Positions 51,543 through 62,346 of a DNA stretch of 64,000 bases are shown here, one piece after another (the stretch's first letter is position 1; each line of letters begins with the position of its first letter). The position numbers and the translations under genes were made by a program. Below the pieces are notes generated by a model that searched no databases, was not told the origin of the DNA, and saw only the letters and a list, made by a program, of their open reading frames with translations. This stretch comes from Streptomyces cathayae. Its GTDB lineage: Bacteria; Actinomycetota; Actinomycetes; Streptomycetales; Streptomycetaceae. Location: NCBI RefSeq assembly GCF_029760955.1, contig NZ_CP121682.1, positions 2,294,001 to 2,358,000 of the forward strand. The letters are read 5' to 3'.

Positions 51543-51883
51543 GGGAGTGAGTTCTCCTGGATTGACGTGGTGGGGCACGGCGGGACGGCCGCGTGGGGTT
51601 GCGGTACCCGAGTGCCCGATGGACGCGTCAGCCGGAGGCGAGAGGGTTCCTGTGCGGCTGTCGAGTACAGCTAGTCATTGTGCCACACCCCGCGGGGCGC
51701 CCGGGACCGCGGGCCCGCACGCGGGCAGCCCTCGGCCCCGCCCGGCGCGACGCGGTGGCGCCGTCACGCCGGGCGGGGCCGCCCTGCGGCACGACCGGCC
51801 CCGAAGCGGCGTGCGGAACGACACCCGCACGCCCCCGGAGCCCGTCCCGACGCGGCCGGCACCCACGAGATGCCGGGTCGTCG
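51543..51883. other. Intergenic region upstream of rpsP
   Basis: These 341 bp lie between the SprT-like gene stop and rpsP and must contain the rpsP promoter. GC-rich inverted sequence around 51690-51735 (ccgcggggcgcccgggaccgcggg) may terminate the SprT-like gene. No gene is supported here. Confidence 0.4.
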
Positions 51884-52486
51884 TCAGCTCGCCGCCGAGG
51901 CCACCGCCTCAGGGATCCTGAACGGCTTGCCGCAGCCGCCGCAGACGATGGGGGCCTGGGCCAGCACCGACGGGACGACGCGCACATTGCGACCGCAGTC
52001 GCAGACGGCCTTGACGCGCACACCACCGCCGGACGAACCGTGCCGTGCCGCCGGACCTCGGAAGCTGCGGGCGGTGTCGCCCGCGGTCGCGGCGGAATGT
52101 GCCTTCAGGGCGCGCTGGAGACGCTCCGTCGTCGGGCGGTAGCGGCGCTTCGCCTCCGGGGTGAGTGCGACCAGCGAGAAGCCGCTGCTGGGATGTGGCT
52201 CGTCGGGATGGTCCAGGCCCAGTTCCTCGGCGATCGCGAGGAAACGACGGTTGTGGTAGCGGCCGGCGCGGGAGGTGTCGCGTACGCCGCGCGCGGCGGC
52301 GACGCCATGGACTGCCTCATGCAGCAGTCGTTCGAAGGAGAGTTCGTGACCGCACGCGGACGACGACTCCCCGATCAGGGACTCGGGCGCGGCAAGATCG
52401 GGCAGCTCGGAGTGGTACCGCTGAATATCGGCCCACGCCTGCGCCAGTTCTGCGGCGAGTACAGGTGGTGTCTGTGTCGTGCTCAC
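51884..52486 (-). CDS. SprT-like zinc-dependent protein
   Basis: The 200-residue protein (MSTTQTPPVLAAELAQAWAD) contains a zincin-like HExxH variant (LLHEAVHGVAAARG) followed by GVRDTSRAGRYHNRRFLAIA, the pattern of SprT-related putative metalloproteases. The C-terminal part is a zinc ribbon with CDCGRNVRVVP and CGGCGKPFRIPE. Function is unknown; eukaryotic SprT relatives cut DNA-protein crosslinks. It stands alone between long intergenic regions. Confidence 0.75.
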   Translation of the reverse strand: MSTTQTPPVLAAELAQAWADIQRYHSELPDLAAPESLIGESSSACGHELSFERLLHEAVHGVAAARGVRDTSRAGRYHNRRFLAIAEELGLDHPDEPHPSSGFSLVALTPEAKRRYRPTTERLQRALKAHSAATAGDTARSFRGPAARHGSSGGGVRVKAVCDCGRNVRVVPSVLAQAPIVCGGCGKPFRIPEAVASAAS

Positions 52487-53114
52487 GTAATGACAACGAG
52501 CCGGGGTGCCTCTGTGTTCCGATTCCGGGGCATCCCAAATATTTTGCCCTTACCCGTCAGTACCCGCTCATGCGTCCCGACCACGGGCGGGTGCGCTGAT
52601 CTGCGGAGAAGCCTCGCAGCTCACCTCAAGGTGGTGCGTAGGCCGACGTACAGCGCCCTCCGGCCCGGCGCGTACGCGGGGCCCGCGCGCCGGTGCGTCT
52701 GCGGTCCACGGGTACGCAAGGGGCGTTTCGGCCGCTCTCCCGCGGCGGAGCACCCCGGTCCGGTGGACGGGTGCCACGACGCCCGGTGGACGGGTGCCAC
52801 GACCGTGACGTTACCGGGTCCGCCGACGGCACCCGACACCGGCCCGGACCTTATGGGCGGACGCGACCGGACACGGCCGGACACGACCTCGATCAGGGGT
52901 TTGCGGACCTTGGCCGGAACCGGCTCATCGCCCCGTGATTGCCGGAATGTGAGTTCTTGCCACTGGCACGAGCGACTCCCAAACCACCGCCCCGTTCCAC
53001 TGGACGCCGGGGCGGGGGCGGAGTTTCCTGGCATACGGGGGAACGCTGGCGCACTGCACGGGGGTCACGTAGTCAGGCATGGCGGCAACTCTCGGCTGAT
53101 TGGGGCGCTCACCT
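52487..53114. other. Long gene-free region with direct repeats
   Basis: No supported coding sequence in 628 bp. Notable is a 20-bp perfect direct repeat (cggtggacgggtgccacgac) at 52761-52780 and 52784-52803. Shorter G/C-rich repeats (ggacacggccggacacg) lie near 52868-52884. An AT-richer stretch at 52535-52560 could hold a promoter for the SprT-like gene. The region may carry regulatory RNA, but no known fold is recognised. Confidence 0.5.
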
Positions 53115-54002
53115 ATGACACCTACGCTCGTGGGGCAGCACCTTCCTCGTACGGGACACGGTCCTGTCGGACACGGTCCTACGGGGCACGGTCCTCGCGT
53201 GGACCGGCGGGCACGCGCGCGCGACTGGTCCGAGATACAGGAGAGGATGCTCGTACCGCTCTACGAGGCCGTCTACCGGCGGCTGGACGTGGGGCCCGCG
53301 ACACGGCTGCTCGGCCTCGGCTGCGGTTCGGGGCTCGCCCTGCTGATGGCGGCCTCCCGGGGCGCCGCGGTCACCGGTGTCGACACCTCGTCCGACCGGC
53401 TGGCCCACGCGCGCGAACGGCTGCGGCCCGCCGGGCGGAAGCCACGCGCACCTGGGCGCGCGGACACCCGGATCGTTGACGGCTCCCCCGGGGCGGCCCG
53501 GACGGACACCACCGGGTACACCGTGGTGACCGCCTTCGAACCGATCGGCTGCCGCGCCGGCGACGCGGAGGAACTGGGGGCGCTGCTCGCCGAGGCAACG
53601 CCGCTCGCCGGACGCGGAGCGGCCGTGGTCCTCACCGGCTGGGGCCCGCCGGAGCGGTGCGCCACGGCGTCCGTGCTCCGGGTCGCCACCCGGCTGGCGG
53701 AACCGGTGCGCGGCACGGGCACCTGGCGCCCCGCGCACCGCGACGATCTGGAGCAGGTCGCCCAGCGCGCGGGCCTTCGGCCGGACGGCTCGGGAAGGGT
53801 GGCCTGCCCCTTCGGGTACGCCGACGTGAACAGTGCCGTACGGGGACTGCTCTCGACGGGACTGTTCGACCCGGCGATCACCGCGACGGACCAGGTGCAG
53901 GTGCACAAGGAACTCGCCGAGGCACTGCACCCGTACCAGCGGCAGGACGGCACCGTGTGGATGCCGAACGTGTTCCGGTACCTGATCGCACGGACGCCCT
54001 GA
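53115..54002 (+). CDS. SAM-dependent methyltransferase, class I
   Basis: From ATG 53115 (MTPTLVGQHLPRTGHGPV) the product is 295 residues. After a low-complexity N-terminus (HGPVGHGPTGHGP, reflected in repeats at 53158-53200) comes the SAM motif LLGLGCGSGLALLMAASRGA followed by VTGVDTSSDRLAHAR. The rest includes an all-alpha C-terminal part (LFDPAITATDQVQVHKELAE, HPYQRQDGTVWMPNVFRYLI). Substrate unknown. It is the only plus-strand gene between the M23 peptidase gene and the prim-pol-like gene. Confidence 0.82.
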   Translation: MTPTLVGQHLPRTGHGPVGHGPTGHGPRVDRRARARDWSEIQERMLVPLYEAVYRRLDVGPATRLLGLGCGSGLALLMAASRGAAVTGVDTSSDRLAHARERLRPAGRKPRAPGRADTRIVDGSPGAARTDTTGYTVVTAFEPIGCRAGDAEELGALLAEATPLAGRGAAVVLTGWGPPERCATASVLRVATRLAEPVRGTGTWRPAHRDDLEQVAQRAGLRPDGSGRVACPFGYADVNSAVRGLLSTGLFDPAITATDQVQVHKELAEALHPYQRQDGTVWMPNVFRYLIARTP

Positions 54003-54033
54003 CACCGGCACGGGGCCGCCGGCCGCGGACTTC

Positions 54034-55584
54034 TCAGCCCATGAACTTCTTGAACTCGTCGGGCAGCTCGAAGTCCTGGCCGCCCTGCTGCGGCAGCCCG
54101 AAGGCGTTGCCGCCCTCCGCGGCCGCCGCGCGGCGCTCGGCCTCCTCCTGCTCCTGCTGCTTGCGCTTCATCGGGTTGCCGGAGCGCTGCTTGCCCTTGG
54201 CCTGCTTCTGCTTCTTCTTCTGCCGGCCGGGACCGCCGCCCATGCCCGGCATCCCGGGCATCCCCGGCATGCCGCCGCCCTGGGCCATGCGGGACATCAT
54301 CTTCCGCGCCTCGAAGAACCGCTCGACCAGATTCTTCACGGCGCTGACCTCGACACCGGAGCCCTTGGCGATACGGGCACGGCGCGAGCCGTTGATGATC
54401 GTCGGCTCCTGGCGCTCGGCCGGGGTCATCGACTTGATGATCGCGGCGGTGCGGTCGACGTCCCGCTCGTCCAGGTTGTTGATCTGGTCCTTGATCTGCC
54501 CCATGCCGGGCAGCATGCCGAGCAGCTTCGAGATGCTGCCCATTTTCCTGACCTGCTCCATCTGGGCCAGGAAGTCGTCCAGGGTGAAGTCCTGGCCCTT
54601 CTTGGACGCCAGCTTGGAGGCCATCTGGGCGGCCTCTTCCTGGCTGAAGGTCTTCTCCGCCTGCTCGATCAGGGTGAGCAGGTCACCCATGTCGAGGATG
54701 CGGGAGGCCATCCGGTCCGGGTGGAAGGCGTCGAATTCGTCGAGCTTCTCACCGTTCGACGCGAACATGATCGGCTTGCCGGTGACCTGACGGATCGACA
54801 GCGCCGCACCACCGCGGGCGTCACCGTCGAGCTTGGAGAGCACCACGCCGTCGAAGCCGACGCCGTCGCGGAACGCCTCGGCGGTGTTGACGGCGTCCTG
54901 ACCGATCATCGCGTCGACGACGAACAGGATCTCGTCGGGGCTGACGGCGTCCCTGATGTCCGCGGCCTGCTGCATCATCTCCTGGTCGACGCCCAGGCGG
55001 CCGGCGGTGTCCACGATCACGATGTCGTGGACCTTGGTCTTCGCGAACTCGATGGAGTCCTTGGCGACCTTCACCGGGTCGCCCACGCCGTTGCCCGGCT
55101 CGGGCGCGTAGACGGCGACACCCGCGCGCTCGGCGACGACGCTCAGCTGGTTGACGGCGTTGGGGCGCTGGAGGTCGGCGGCGACCAGCACCGGCGAGTG
55201 CCCCTGGTCCTTGAGCCACTTGCCGAGCTTGCCCGCGAGGGTGGTCTTACCGGCACCCTGCAGACCGGCCAGCATGATCACGGTCGGCGGCTGCTTGGCG
55301 AAGCGCAGCCGGCGGGTCTCGCCGCCGAGCACGTGGACGAGCTCGTCATTGACGATCTTGAGGACCTGCTGGGCGGGATTCAGCGCCTTGGAGACCTCGG
55401 CGCCGAGCGAGCGCTCCTTGACGTTCTTGATGAACGTGCGGACGACCGGCAGGGCCACGTCCGCTTCCAGCAGAGCGATGCGGATCTCACGCGCCGTGGC
55501 GTCGATGTCCGCTTCGCTCAGCCGGCCTTTTCCGCGGAGGTTTTTGAAGGTCGCGCTGAGGCGGTCGGAGAGAGTATCGAACAC
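54034..55584 (-). CDS. ffh: Signal recognition particle protein Ffh
   Basis: From GTG 55582-55584 (VFDTLSDRLSATFKNLRGKG) the product is 516 residues. N domain: RGKGRLSEADIDATAREIRI with ALLEADVALPVVRTFI. G domain: MLAGLQGAGKTTLAGKLGKW, DLQRPNAVNQL, DTAGRLGVDQEMM and TKLDGDARGG-type (LSKLDGDARGGAALSIRQV). M domain: LDDFLAQMEQVRKMGSISKL with the RNA-binding SGVEVSAVKNLVERF, and a Met/Gly-rich finger region (GMPGMPGMPGMGGG). With 4.5S RNA and FtsY, also in this window, it targets membrane proteins. Confidence 0.97.
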   Translation of the reverse strand: MFDTLSDRLSATFKNLRGKGRLSEADIDATAREIRIALLEADVALPVVRTFIKNVKERSLGAEVSKALNPAQQVLKIVNDELVHVLGGETRRLRFAKQPPTVIMLAGLQGAGKTTLAGKLGKWLKDQGHSPVLVAADLQRPNAVNQLSVVAERAGVAVYAPEPGNGVGDPVKVAKDSIEFAKTKVHDIVIVDTAGRLGVDQEMMQQAADIRDAVSPDEILFVVDAMIGQDAVNTAEAFRDGVGFDGVVLSKLDGDARGGAALSIRQVTGKPIMFASNGEKLDEFDAFHPDRMASRILDMGDLLTLIEQAEKTFSQEEAAQMASKLASKKGQDFTLDDFLAQMEQVRKMGSISKLLGMLPGMGQIKDQINNLDERDVDRTAAIIKSMTPAERQEPTIINGSRRARIAKGSGVEVSAVKNLVERFFEARKMMSRMAQGGGMPGMPGMPGMGGGPGRQKKKQKQAKGKQRSGNPMKRKQQEQEEAERRAAAAEGGNAFGLPQQGGQDFELPDEFKKFMG

Positions 55585-55685
55585 GGCGGCGTCGGTCCTC
55601 GGGGTCGGGAGCGGAACTGGGCTGCCCTCCAGAGTATCCGGCCCGGCAAGCAAATCGTCCCTGCCCGCTACGGAGAGCGGTCAGG

Positions 55686-55775
55686 GACGAAATCCCCGCA
55701 TCGGCGGGGAGCAGAGAATTCCGAGCAGGTTGGACAACGAACCCATCGGACCATCCCCGCGTCGGCGGGGAGCAC
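55686..55775 (-). CRISPR. Relic type I-E-like mini-array: two repeats, one spacer
   Basis: On the minus strand a 29-bp repeat (55747-55775) begins GTGCTCCCCGCCGACGCGG and ends GGATGGTCCG, an actinobacterial I-E repeat form. After exactly 32 bp (55715-55746) comes a degenerate second repeat (55686-55714) that keeps the core TGCTCCCCGCCGATGCGGGG and differs at 8 of 29 positions, mostly at its end. Repeat and spacer lengths fit type I-E. No cas gene lies within the window. It sits between ffh and glnD. Confidence 0.7.
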
Positions 55776-55805
55776 ATCCGGTGAACGCATGACCTGACCA
55801 GAAGG

Positions 55806-58247
55806 TCACGCCCGCAACGTCTCCTCCAGCTTCCGGGCCACGGCCACCGCCTCCTCGCCGGGCAGGGGCGTGCCCTCCGGGCAGGTCACGTAGAAAGCGT
55901 CCACCGCGTTCGCCCCCAGCGTGCTCGCGTGCGCGCTGCGCACCCGTACCCCCGTGTCCTCCAGCGCCCGCCCGATCCGGAACAGCAGTCCGGGGGCGTC
56001 CTGCGCCCGGACCTCGATCACCGTGGCGTGCCGGGAGGCGGCCGGGGCGACCGTCACCCGGGCCGGGGGCGCGACCACGCCCCGCCGCCTCGGGTACGCG
56101 GCGTCCCGTTCGGCGAGCCGGCCGGCGATGTCGAGGGTGCCGTCCAGGGCCCGGACCAGGTCGGCGCGGAGCCGGGCGGCCTGGGGCAGGGAGCCGTACT
56201 CGGCGGCGACCCGCCAGTCCAGCAGCAGCACGGAGCCGTCGACACCGGCCGGGAGGTCCAGCGCCCGCAGCTCCGCGGTCCGTACGGTCAGCCGGTGCAG
56301 GGCGAGCACCCCGGCCACCGCGGGCAGCACGCCCTCCTGGTCGGGCACGGCGATGCGCAGTTCCACGCCCAGCGGTTCGGGGTCGCCGGAGGGCTCGGTG
56401 GGCGGTTCGGTCCGGGCCCGCAGGGACAGCACCGGCCCGCCCGTGGCGACCGCCTCGACGGCGAGGCGTTCCTGTTCCGCGGTGGGCGTGGTCTCCTCGG
56501 GGCCGGCCGAGAGGTCCCCGGACAGCACGGCGGCGACCCGTTCCGCGAGGTCGGCGACGAGTGAGGCGCGCCAGGACGACCAGGCGGCGGGTCCGGTGGC
56601 GAGGGCGTCCGCCTCGGTGAGGGCGTGCAGCAGTTCGAGAGTGCTCCGGGAGCCGACGGCCTCGGCGACCGCGCGCACGGTGGCCGGGTCCTCCAGATCG
56701 CGCCGGGTGGCGGTCTCGACGAGCAGCAGGTGGTGGCGTACGAGGGAGGCGATCACCGTGACGTCGTGCTGGTCGAAGCCGATGCGGGCGGCCACGTCCC
56801 TGGCGATGACCTCGCCGCCCGTCGCGTGGTCGCCGGGCCACCCCTTGCCGATGTCGTGCAGCAGCGCGGCGACCAGGAGCAGGTCGGGCCGGTGCACGCG
56901 CCGGGTGAACTCGGAGGCGCGGACGGCGGTCTCGATGAGGTGCCGGTCCACGGTCCACAGGTGCACGGCGTTGCGCTGGGGGCGGCAGCGGACCCGTTCC
57001 CAGTCCGGGAGCAGGCTGTCGACCAGGCCCTCCGCCTCCAGCGCCTCCCAGACCTGGACCGTGGGCCGGCCGGAGCCCAGCAGGGTCACCAGTTGTTCCC
57101 GCGCCTCGGCGGGCCAGGGGATGGGCAGGGGGTGCGCGGTGGCCGCCATGCGCCGTACGGCGTGCAGGGAGAGCGGCAGCCCGGCCTGGGCGGCGGCGGC
57201 CGCGGCGCGCAGCGGGAGCACGGGGTCGCGTTCGGGGCGTGCGGTGCGGGCGAGCACCACCTCGCCGTCCTGTTCCACGACCCCTTCGGCCAGCGGGGAC
57301 CGCTCGGGCGCCGCTTTCCCGCCGCCCAGGAGGGCGCGCAGTCTGGGCCGTACCGCGCGGGAGCGCAGCACGCGCGCCACTTCGCGCCAGGTGACGTCAC
57401 TGGCGTACGCGATGACGCGCGCGGCCTCGTAGACCTGCCGCAGCAGCACGTCCGCGTCGAGCATGCCGAGTTCGGCCGCGACCTGGTCCTGTTCCTGCAG
57501 CGCGAGCCGGTCGGTGGCGCGCCCGGTGGCCAGGTGCAGGGCGTCCCGTACGTCGAGGAGGCGGCGGCGGGCGTCGGCCAGGCCCTCGCGCGGGGCGTCG
57601 GCGAGCCAGGAGGCGGCGACGGCGCGCAGGGCGGTGGCGTCGCGGAGCCCGCCGTGGGCCTCCTTGAGGTCGGGTTCCAGGAGGTACTGCAACTCGCCTG
57701 TGCGTTGGGCGCGTTCGGCGCACAGCTCCTGGAGGGCGGGGAGCCGCTTCGGTGCCTGGTTGCGCCAGTCGGCGAGCACCGCCGTGCGCAGTGCGGTGGT
57801 GAGGCCGAGGTCGCCGGCGATGTGCCGGGCGTCCAGCAGGCCGAGCTGGACCTTCAGGTCCTCGCCCGCGGTCCTGCGGGCCCCGGCCGGGGTGCGGACG
57901 GAGTGGTCGAGGTCCAGGCCCAGGTCCCAGACGGGGTACCAGAGGCGGTCGGCGAGGGCGGTGACCGCCTCGGGGTCGCCGCCGTCGTGCAGCAGGAGCA
58001 GGTCGAGGTCGCTGCGCGGGGAGAGTTCCGCGCGCCCGTAGCCGCCCACGGCGACCAGGGAGACCCCGCGCGCCCCCTGGGCACCCGCCGCGAAGAGCCC
58101 GGCGAGCCAGTCGTCCGTGAGGTGCGCGAGGGCGGCGCGGCGCGGCGGCCCGGACCGCGTCTCCCCGGTGAGGAGGTGCAGCCGGGCCGCCGCGTAGCCG
58201 CCGGGCCCCGAGTCCTTCGTCCCGTCGTCCGTGCCCGTCCCCGTCAT
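55806..58247 (-). CDS. glnD: [Protein-PII] uridylyltransferase/adenylyltransferase GlnD
   Basis: The 813-residue protein (ATG 58247, AGGAG 8 nt upstream) has the nucleotidyltransferase motif VGGYGRAELSPRSDLDLLLL (GxG and DxD), the HD domain (LLLVAALLHDIGKGWPGDHA, ARIGFDQHDVTVIASLVRHH) and two ACT domains at about residues 640-720 and 735-813 (RHATVIEVRAQDAPGLLFRI). In Streptomyces the enzyme adenylylates the PII protein in response to nitrogen supply. It is the last gene of the amtB-glnB-glnD operon, 28 bp after glnB. Confidence 0.95.
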   Translation of the reverse strand: MTGTGTDDGTKDSGPGGYAAARLHLLTGETRSGPPRRAALAHLTDDWLAGLFAAGAQGARGVSLVAVGGYGRAELSPRSDLDLLLLHDGGDPEAVTALADRLWYPVWDLGLDLDHSVRTPAGARRTAGEDLKVQLGLLDARHIAGDLGLTTALRTAVLADWRNQAPKRLPALQELCAERAQRTGELQYLLEPDLKEAHGGLRDATALRAVAASWLADAPREGLADARRRLLDVRDALHLATGRATDRLALQEQDQVAAELGMLDADVLLRQVYEAARVIAYASDVTWREVARVLRSRAVRPRLRALLGGGKAAPERSPLAEGVVEQDGEVVLARTARPERDPVLPLRAAAAAAQAGLPLSLHAVRRMAATAHPLPIPWPAEAREQLVTLLGSGRPTVQVWEALEAEGLVDSLLPDWERVRCRPQRNAVHLWTVDRHLIETAVRASEFTRRVHRPDLLLVAALLHDIGKGWPGDHATGGEVIARDVAARIGFDQHDVTVIASLVRHHLLLVETATRRDLEDPATVRAVAEAVGSRSTLELLHALTEADALATGPAAWSSWRASLVADLAERVAAVLSGDLSAGPEETTPTAEQERLAVEAVATGGPVLSLRARTEPPTEPSGDPEPLGVELRIAVPDQEGVLPAVAGVLALHRLTVRTAELRALDLPAGVDGSVLLLDWRVAAEYGSLPQAARLRADLVRALDGTLDIAGRLAERDAAYPRRRGVVAPPARVTVAPAASRHATVIEVRAQDAPGLLFRIGRALEDTGVRVRSAHASTLGANAVDAFYVTCPEGTPLPGEEAVAVARKLEETLRA

Positions 58248-58275
58248 CCGGTGGCTCCTGTTCCGTTCGCCCTGC

Positions 58276-60106
<1,831 letters not shown>

Positions 60107-60390
60107 GGACCGATGAACCGCCGGATCCGGGGAGTGCCGGTCCTGGCCGTGACCCGGTCTTCGCCACAGGGCACCGCAACCATCAATTGAGCAACCCCGA
60201 CGGCGAGCACCACATCCGCGAGAGCGGCGCCGGTTTAGGCGCAAAGGGGGGTACCGACCGCGGCGGGCCTTCCGATGACCTGGCATGGGGGAGCCGAGTC
60301 GGGCAGTTCGGGAGGGCCGGCCGCGGCCGGGGTCTGGGGTTTTCCCGGAGGTCCCTGCGGTCCTTCGGGGGTTCCTGGCGGGTTTTAGGG

Positions 60391-60424
60391 GTCAGACCGC
60401 TTCGGGGGTCAGACCGCTTCGGCG
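60391..60424. repeat. 17-bp tandem duplication at the nsdA stop codon
   Basis: The units at 60391-60407 and 60408-60424 agree at 16 of 17 positions. The second includes the nsdA stop (60409-60411), so the first repeats the final codons just downstream. Confidence 0.8.
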
Positions 60425-61902
60425 GTCTCCGGCAACTCGATGGCGAGCCGCTCGGTGAGGTCGACGACCTCGGCAAGGTCGCCGAAGTCACGGACGGCCG
60501 TGTCGACCGTCTTTCGGATACGTGTGTTGACCCGCTCGGAGCGGACCTTCTTGGCCGCTCCGATGGCCTCGGTGGCGAGGACCGCGCCCCGCTCGGGCTC
60601 ACGCTGCAGGAGGTGCACGGTGGCCATGCCGATCAGGTTGAGCGCGTACGACCGCTGGTAGTCGGCGCGCTCCTGGGCGAACAGCTCCACGGCCCGCTCC
60701 ATCAGCGGCTCGGCGAGGGAGGCGTACGTGGGGCTGCGGCCGGCGACGTAGGCGAGGTCGCGGAAGGAGTGGGAGTTCTCGCCGTACAGCTCGGCCTCGG
60801 AGAAGAAGCGGATCCAGTCGGGGTCCGGTTCGTCCCACTCGCCGACCTCGGCGAAGGTGTCCTCGGCCATCCTGACCGCGCGCTTGCACCGGCCGGGCTG
60901 GCCCATGTTGGCGTAGGCGCGGGCCTCCATCGCGTACAGCATCGACTGGGTGCGCGGGCTCGCGCAGTCACGGCTGCCGTACTGCGCGAGGTGGATGAGT
61001 TCCAGGGCGTCCTCGGGCCGGCCGAGGTGGATCATCTGACGGCTCAGGTTCGACAGGATGTACGAGCCCAGCGGCCGGTCCCCCGCCTCCTTGGCCGCGT
61101 GCAGGGCGAGCACGAGGTACTTCTGCGCGGTGGGCTGGAGCCCGACGTCGTACGACATCCAGCCGGCCAGTTCGGCGAGTTCGGCGGCGACCTTGAACAG
61201 CCGCCGCCGGATCGGGTCGGGCTGGGGTTCCTGGAGCAGGTCCGTCACCTCGTGCAGCTGCCCGACGACGGCCTTGCGGCGCAGGCCGCCGCCGCACTGG
61301 GCGTCCCACTGCCGGAACATCACGGTGGTGGTCTCCAGCAGGTCCAGCTCCGGCTGGGACAGCCGGCCGCGGGTGTGCCCCGGGACGGCCGGCCCTGACT
61401 CCGGACGGGGCTGGGCGGCGGACGGTGTGGGGACGAGCCAGCGCTGCATGGGCTCGATGAGGGACGGGCCCGCGGAGAGGGCCAGCGAGCTCCCGAGGAA
61501 GCCGCGCCGCGCGAGCATGAGGTCGCTGCGCGAGAACTCGCTGAGCAGGGCCACGGTCTGCGGGCCCGTCCAGGGCAGGTCGACGCCGGTCGCGGAGGGC
61601 GAGGGCCGGCTGGTGCGCAGCCCCAGGTCCTCGACGGACACCACGACGCCGAAGCGCTCGGAGAACAGCTCGGACAGGATGCGCGGGATGGGCTCGCGCG
61701 GGTTCTCGCCGTCCAGCCAGCGGCGCACCCGCGAGGTGTCGGTGGAGATGTGGTTGGCGCCCAGTTGGCGGGCTCTGCGGTTGACCTGGCGGGCGAGTTC
61801 GCCCTTGGACCAGCCGCTGCGGAGGAACCACGAGGTGAGCAGCTCGTTCGGACGCTTCTCCGTACCCGCAGCGCTCGTCCCGCCACCGCCGTTGCCGCTC
61901 AC
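60409..61902 (-). CDS. nsdA: NsdA, negative regulator of differentiation and antibiotic production
   Basis: From GTG 61900-61902 (VSGNGGGGTSAAGTEKRPNE), behind GGGGGCG, the product is 497 residues. An N-terminal helix-turn-helix-like part (SKGELARQVNRRARQLGANH, DTSRVRRWLDGENPREPIPR) is followed by a region with an Arg-rich start (ARRGFLGSSLALSAG). Helical TPR-like repeats then run from about residue 180 to 450 (AAKEAGDRPLGSYILSNLSR, AMEARAYANMGQPGRCKRAV). Disruption of nsdA in S. coelicolor raises sporulation and antibiotic output. A 17-bp tandem duplication overlaps the stop. Confidence 0.92.
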   Translation of the reverse strand: MSGNGGGGTSAAGTEKRPNELLTSWFLRSGWSKGELARQVNRRARQLGANHISTDTSRVRRWLDGENPREPIPRILSELFSERFGVVVSVEDLGLRTSRPSPSATGVDLPWTGPQTVALLSEFSRSDLMLARRGFLGSSLALSAGPSLIEPMQRWLVPTPSAAQPRPESGPAVPGHTRGRLSQPELDLLETTTVMFRQWDAQCGGGLRRKAVVGQLHEVTDLLQEPQPDPIRRRLFKVAAELAELAGWMSYDVGLQPTAQKYLVLALHAAKEAGDRPLGSYILSNLSRQMIHLGRPEDALELIHLAQYGSRDCASPRTQSMLYAMEARAYANMGQPGRCKRAVRMAEDTFAEVGEWDEPDPDWIRFFSEAELYGENSHSFRDLAYVAGRSPTYASLAEPLMERAVELFAQERADYQRSYALNLIGMATVHLLQREPERGAVLATEAIGAAKKVRSERVNTRIRKTVDTAVRDFGDLAEVVDLTERLAIELPETAEAV

Positions 61903-62346
61903 TGGAACGCCCCCATCCCTGAAACCACTCGCCGCTGAGTGCGCCAAGCCCTATCAGAATGCCGGTTGCCGGGGCCGCCGTCCGGCGGATGCCACCCACC
62001 GAACGGAAAGCCGAGTTGCCTCCGGCATACCCGTGTGTGCATGTGCCCCAAGAAGCCGTGCACACAACGTAGCGCTACGATCACCCGTCCAGCCATGGCG
62101 AACCGGTAATCGCCACCATTCGCCACCCCATCGAATGAACTCACGGTGGCCGACTCACGATTCACTTGACACAGGGCGGCCGCAGTGGATGCGGCGATGC
62201 ACTCGGGAGCGCGGGCCACCCCGCACACCACCCCGGGTGCTTCCGGGCGCCGACTCGGGTCGCGCGGCACGGGGAAGTCGAGAACAGAGAGTCATGCGTC
62301 GCGCCCGCTGCGTAACCACCGGTGCGTCGGACCCGTTGGAGGGGGC
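61903..62346. other. Divergent intergenic region of nsdA and the prim-pol-like gene
   Basis: A 444-bp region with no supported gene. A perfect 12-bp palindrome CGTAGCGCTACG lies at 62068-62079, and a consensus -35 hexamer TTGACA at 62166-62171 points toward the plus-strand gene but without a good -10. Its length suggests complex control of nsdA. Confidence 0.45.

Noticed and set aside
55487..55777. 96-residue frame with CSPPTRGWS and LPADAGISS
   Set aside because: These peptides are the usual translation products of CRISPR repeats; the DNA is the mini-array plus the ffh 5' end.
62166..62171. TTGACA as a full promoter of the prim-pol-like gene
   Set aside because: No acceptable -10 hexamer occurs 16-18 bp downstream.
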